From the NCBI RefSeq assembly GCF_937973075.1, contig NZ_CALBWL010000073.1, positions 1 to 25,276 on the forward strand: a stretch of 25,276 nucleotides of DNA, given 5' to 3'. This DNA is from an uncultured Campylobacter sp. (GTDB lineage: Bacteria; Campylobacterota; Campylobacteria; Campylobacterales; Campylobacteraceae). Shown piece after piece: positions 23,308-25,276 of this stretch. The notes beneath the pieces were generated by a model that saw nothing but the letters and a program-made list of their open reading frames with translations, had not been told where the DNA came from and searched no databases. A program made the position numbers and the translations under genes. Numbering within the stretch: the stretch's first letter is position 1; every line of letters starts with the position of its first letter.

Positions 23308-24188
23308 ATTTTCCTTTCATAAACGAAGCTAAGCCATTCGTTTTGCTTTTTCATCTGCACGAAATTTAAATCCGAAAAGGCTTGCTCGATCCTATCTTTA
23401 TATTTTTCTAAAATTCCCGACAGCACGAGCTTGCCGCCCGGTTTTAGCGCTTTTTTCAGATCCGCGCTTAGGATCAAAATCACGTCGGCGATTATATTTG
23501 CGACGACGAGATCAAACTGCGGCTGCGCGCTTTCGCTTGAGCCTTGCTCGCTTAAACTAGACGCCTGCTCACCCAAGCTTGAAACGCTGCCGAGCCAAAT
23601 TTTATCGATCTGCACGCCGTTTTTCTCGGCGTTTTGCTGCGTAGCTGCCACCGCCTGCTCGTCGGTATCGCAGGCGCTTACCTTTGCGCCCAGTTTTTTC
23701 ATCGCGATACTTAAAATTCCGCTGCCGCAGCCTACGTCAAGCGCGCGCATGCCCGTGCGAGCAAGCTCGCTAAGTAGCGCCAGGCACATATTGGTGCTTT
23801 CGTGATGACCCGAGCCGAACGCCAGCGCAGGATCGATCAGCAGATCGATTAGCGCGCGATCTTGCGATCTTTCGCACCAGCTCGGACGGACGTAAAATTT
23901 ACCGACCGCCACGGGCGCGACGCCTTTTTTATATTCGTCGAGCCAGTCTTTGTTTTGCTTTTTTGAAATTTCGATCTGCAGATCTGCGTCTAAATTAAGA
24001 GATTGCGAGAGCCCCTTTTTAAACTCTTCAAACGCAAATTTTAAATTTTGCAGATCCTCTTCGTCGCGGATTATGAAGCGCTCGCCGCGTTCTTCGACGC
24101 AGGTAACGCCGAGCTCAAACGCAAAGCTCTTGAAAAGCTCGCTTGCATTCGCGCTTTTTACGATCATCTCATAAAAAAAATCTTTCAT
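23304..24188 (-). CDS. prmA: Ribosomal protein L11 methyltransferase
   Basis: 294 residues. It methylates ribosomal protein L11 using SAM. The methyltransferase fold shows motif I DVGCGSG (151-157), the substrate-side motif FGSGHHEST (124-132; the family usually has FGTGTHPTT) and NIIADV (231-236). Residues 202-224 are a Ser/Gln/Glu-rich insertion with a repeated SSLGEQ/SSLSEQ unit, absent from family members I know. Coupled to ftsH by ATGA, as in C. jejuni. Confidence 0.92.
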   Translation of the reverse strand: MKDFFYEMIVKSANASELFKSFAFELGVTCVEERGERFIIRDEEDLQNLKFAFEEFKKGLSQSLNLDADLQIEISKKQNKDWLDEYKKGVAPVAVGKFYVRPSWCERSQDRALIDLLIDPALAFGSGHHESTNMCLALLSELARTGMRALDVGCGSGILSIAMKKLGAKVSACDTDEQAVAATQQNAEKNGVQIDKIWLGSVSSLGEQASSLSEQGSSESAQPQFDLVVANIIADVILILSADLKKALKPGGKLVLSGILEKYKDRIEQAFSDLNFVQMKKQNEWLSFVYERKI

Positions 24189-24266
24189 CGCCTCACATCG
24201 CCTTTAAATTTTAAAATTTGCATATTACTAAAATTTAGTTCAAACTTTGCTTACGCTCGGGCGTTT

Positions 24267-24974
24267 TTATAGAGCCTCAAACGCCTTTTTAAGATCGAGC
24301 ATACCCTCGTAATACGCCTTGCCGACGATGACGCCCGCGATGAGCTCTGCGTTTTTCAGCGCGATTATGTCATTCATATCTTTCACGCCGCCGCTTGCGA
24401 TAGTGTCGATGCCGCTAGCTTTCGCGATAGAGCGGCTAAATTCTACGTTTACGCCGCTTAGCATACCGTCGCGCGATATGTCGGTGCAGATGATGGCGCA
24501 AACGCCCGCGTCCGCGTAGTCTCGCGCCAGATCGGTCGCTTTTACGCGGCTTAGCTCCGCCCAGCCCTCGGTCGCTACTAGCCCCTCTTTTGCGTCTATG
24601 CCCACGACGATGCGGTAAAGCTTCGCCATCCCCCTTACGAAATCCGGGTTTTTTAGCGCCGCCGAGCCCAGGATAAATCTATCGACGCCTAAGTTCAAAT
24701 ACTCCTTTATACGCGCTTCGTCGCGGATGCCGCCGCCCACTTCTACGCGCAGACGCGTGCTTTTTACGATCCGCTCAATCGCTTTGAAATTTACCGCCTC
24801 GCCCGCAAACGCGCCGTCTAAATCAACTAAATGCAGCCATTTAGCGCCGAGATCTTCAAATTTTTTGGCTAGCTCGCAGGGGCCTTTGGAATAAATTTTT
24901 GCGCTTTGCATCTCGCCCTTGCTAAGGCGTACGGCGCATCCTTGTTTCAGATCGATCGCAGGGAAAATTTCCAT
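24267..24974 (-). CDS. hisA: Phosphoribosylformimino-5-aminoimidazole carboxamide ribotide isomerase
   Basis: 235 residues from the ATG at 24974 (GGAG five bases before it; the GTG one codon earlier is too close to that site). It catalyses the Amadori rearrangement of ProFAR in histidine synthesis. The TIM barrel starts MEIFPAIDLKQGCAVRLSKG with the first catalytic Asp in PAIDL, and the second is in VGIDAKEG; RVEVGGGIRD and IASGGVKD are the phosphate-binding loops. It overlaps the hisH stop by one base (TGATG). Confidence 0.95.
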   Translation of the reverse strand: MEIFPAIDLKQGCAVRLSKGEMQSAKIYSKGPCELAKKFEDLGAKWLHLVDLDGAFAGEAVNFKAIERIVKSTRLRVEVGGGIRDEARIKEYLNLGVDRFILGSAALKNPDFVRGMAKLYRIVVGIDAKEGLVATEGWAELSRVKATDLARDYADAGVCAIICTDISRDGMLSGVNVEFSRSIAKASGIDTIASGGVKDMNDIIALKNAELIAGVIVGKAYYEGMLDLKKAFEAL

Positions 24975-25276
24975 CACAGCTCCGTAAAATTTTTAATGAT
25001 TTTTATACCCGCATCGTGGCTTTTTTCGGGATGCGGCTGAAAGGCAAATACGTTTTCGCGCCAGATCGCGCTTGCAAACTCATAGCCGTAAAACGTGGTC
25101 GCAAGCGTGATCTCGCGCGCGCAAAGGACGTGGTAGGAGTGCACGAAATACAGATACTCAAACTCGCCTAGGCCCACGTTTACCGGCGAGCGCTTGATAA
25201 AATGCGCGCTGTTCCAGCCGACGTGCGGGATCTTTAGGCTTTCGGCGCTGATAAAATTTTGCCCGCTGCGCGCGCT
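24974..25276 (-). CDS. hisH: Imidazole glycerol phosphate synthase glutamine amidotransferase subunit (5' part missing)
   Basis: The last 100 residues and the stop are present; the start and the nucleophile Cys lie outside the window. It shows KIPHVGWN, YFVHSYHV and the catalytic FQPHPEKS, where the His and Glu of the triad sit (most HisH have FQFHPEKS). With HisF it supplies ammonia for imidazole ring formation. It is translated together with hisA. Confidence 0.93.
   Translation of the reverse strand, partial: SARSGQNFISAESLKIPHVGWNSAHFIKRSPVNVGLGEFEYLYFVHSYHVLCAREITLATTFYGYEFASAIWRENVFAFQPHPEKSHDAGIKIIKNFTEL

Noticed and set aside
24200..24240. AAATTTTAAAATTT-like palindromes as specific sites
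   Set aside because: They occur throughout the window and reflect base composition, not a specific signal.

Overview
The window is a chromosomal segment of an Epsilonproteobacterium (Campylobacterota), almost certainly a Campylobacter. Three things point there: the neighbourhood nudix(rppH)-lysC-hobA beside hemW-tatB-tatC-queA, a gene order known from Campylobacter jejuni; hobA, a DnaA partner found only in this group; and the intergenic style (AAATTTTAAAATTT-like palindromes, promoters with a -10 box but weak -35). Most genes are clearly richer in G+C than C. jejuni, so one of the higher-GC oral species (gracilis, showae or rectus type) is the best guess. This is inference, not a species call.

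Layout. Positions 1-2077 (minus) hold rppH, lysC and hobA (cut by the window edge), coupled by TAATG overlaps. Positions 2214-7358 (plus) hold hemW, then tatB-tatC-queA and an undescribed membrane-anchored protein that looks like a decayed histidine kinase fused to a receiver domain, then a hypothetical gene and a probable frameshifted remnant. Positions 7359-8900 are accessory: a decayed non-coding stretch and two small membrane-protein genes (minus). Positions 8943-10347 are the rpsF-ssb-rpsR operon with a structured leader and a strong terminator. Positions 10356-14584 (minus) are a tightly overlapped operon: a divergent HDOD protein, RNase R and the DNA polymerase III delta subunit, driven by a recognisable promoter.

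Positions 14747-18000 are the non-core part of the window: a strikingly AT-rich island with two membrane proteins that share an N-terminal RDYDKEP motif. Each is followed by a fragment of what looks like a large secreted RTX-type protein: a 23-residue stub after the first, and a 368-residue RTX/Calx-beta-like fragment overlapped by 4 bases after the second. A small antisense ORF of unknown function and a large inverted repeat are also there. This is the best candidate for an undescribed system: a toxin-fragment plus membrane-partner (immunity or accessory) cassette beside a tRNA-Leu gene.

Positions 18240-25276 (minus) return to core genes: tRNA-Leu(GAG), atpE, leuA, pssA, ftsH, prmA, hisA and the 3' part of hisH. 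No rRNA, CRISPR array, intact insertion sequence or phage gene was seen.
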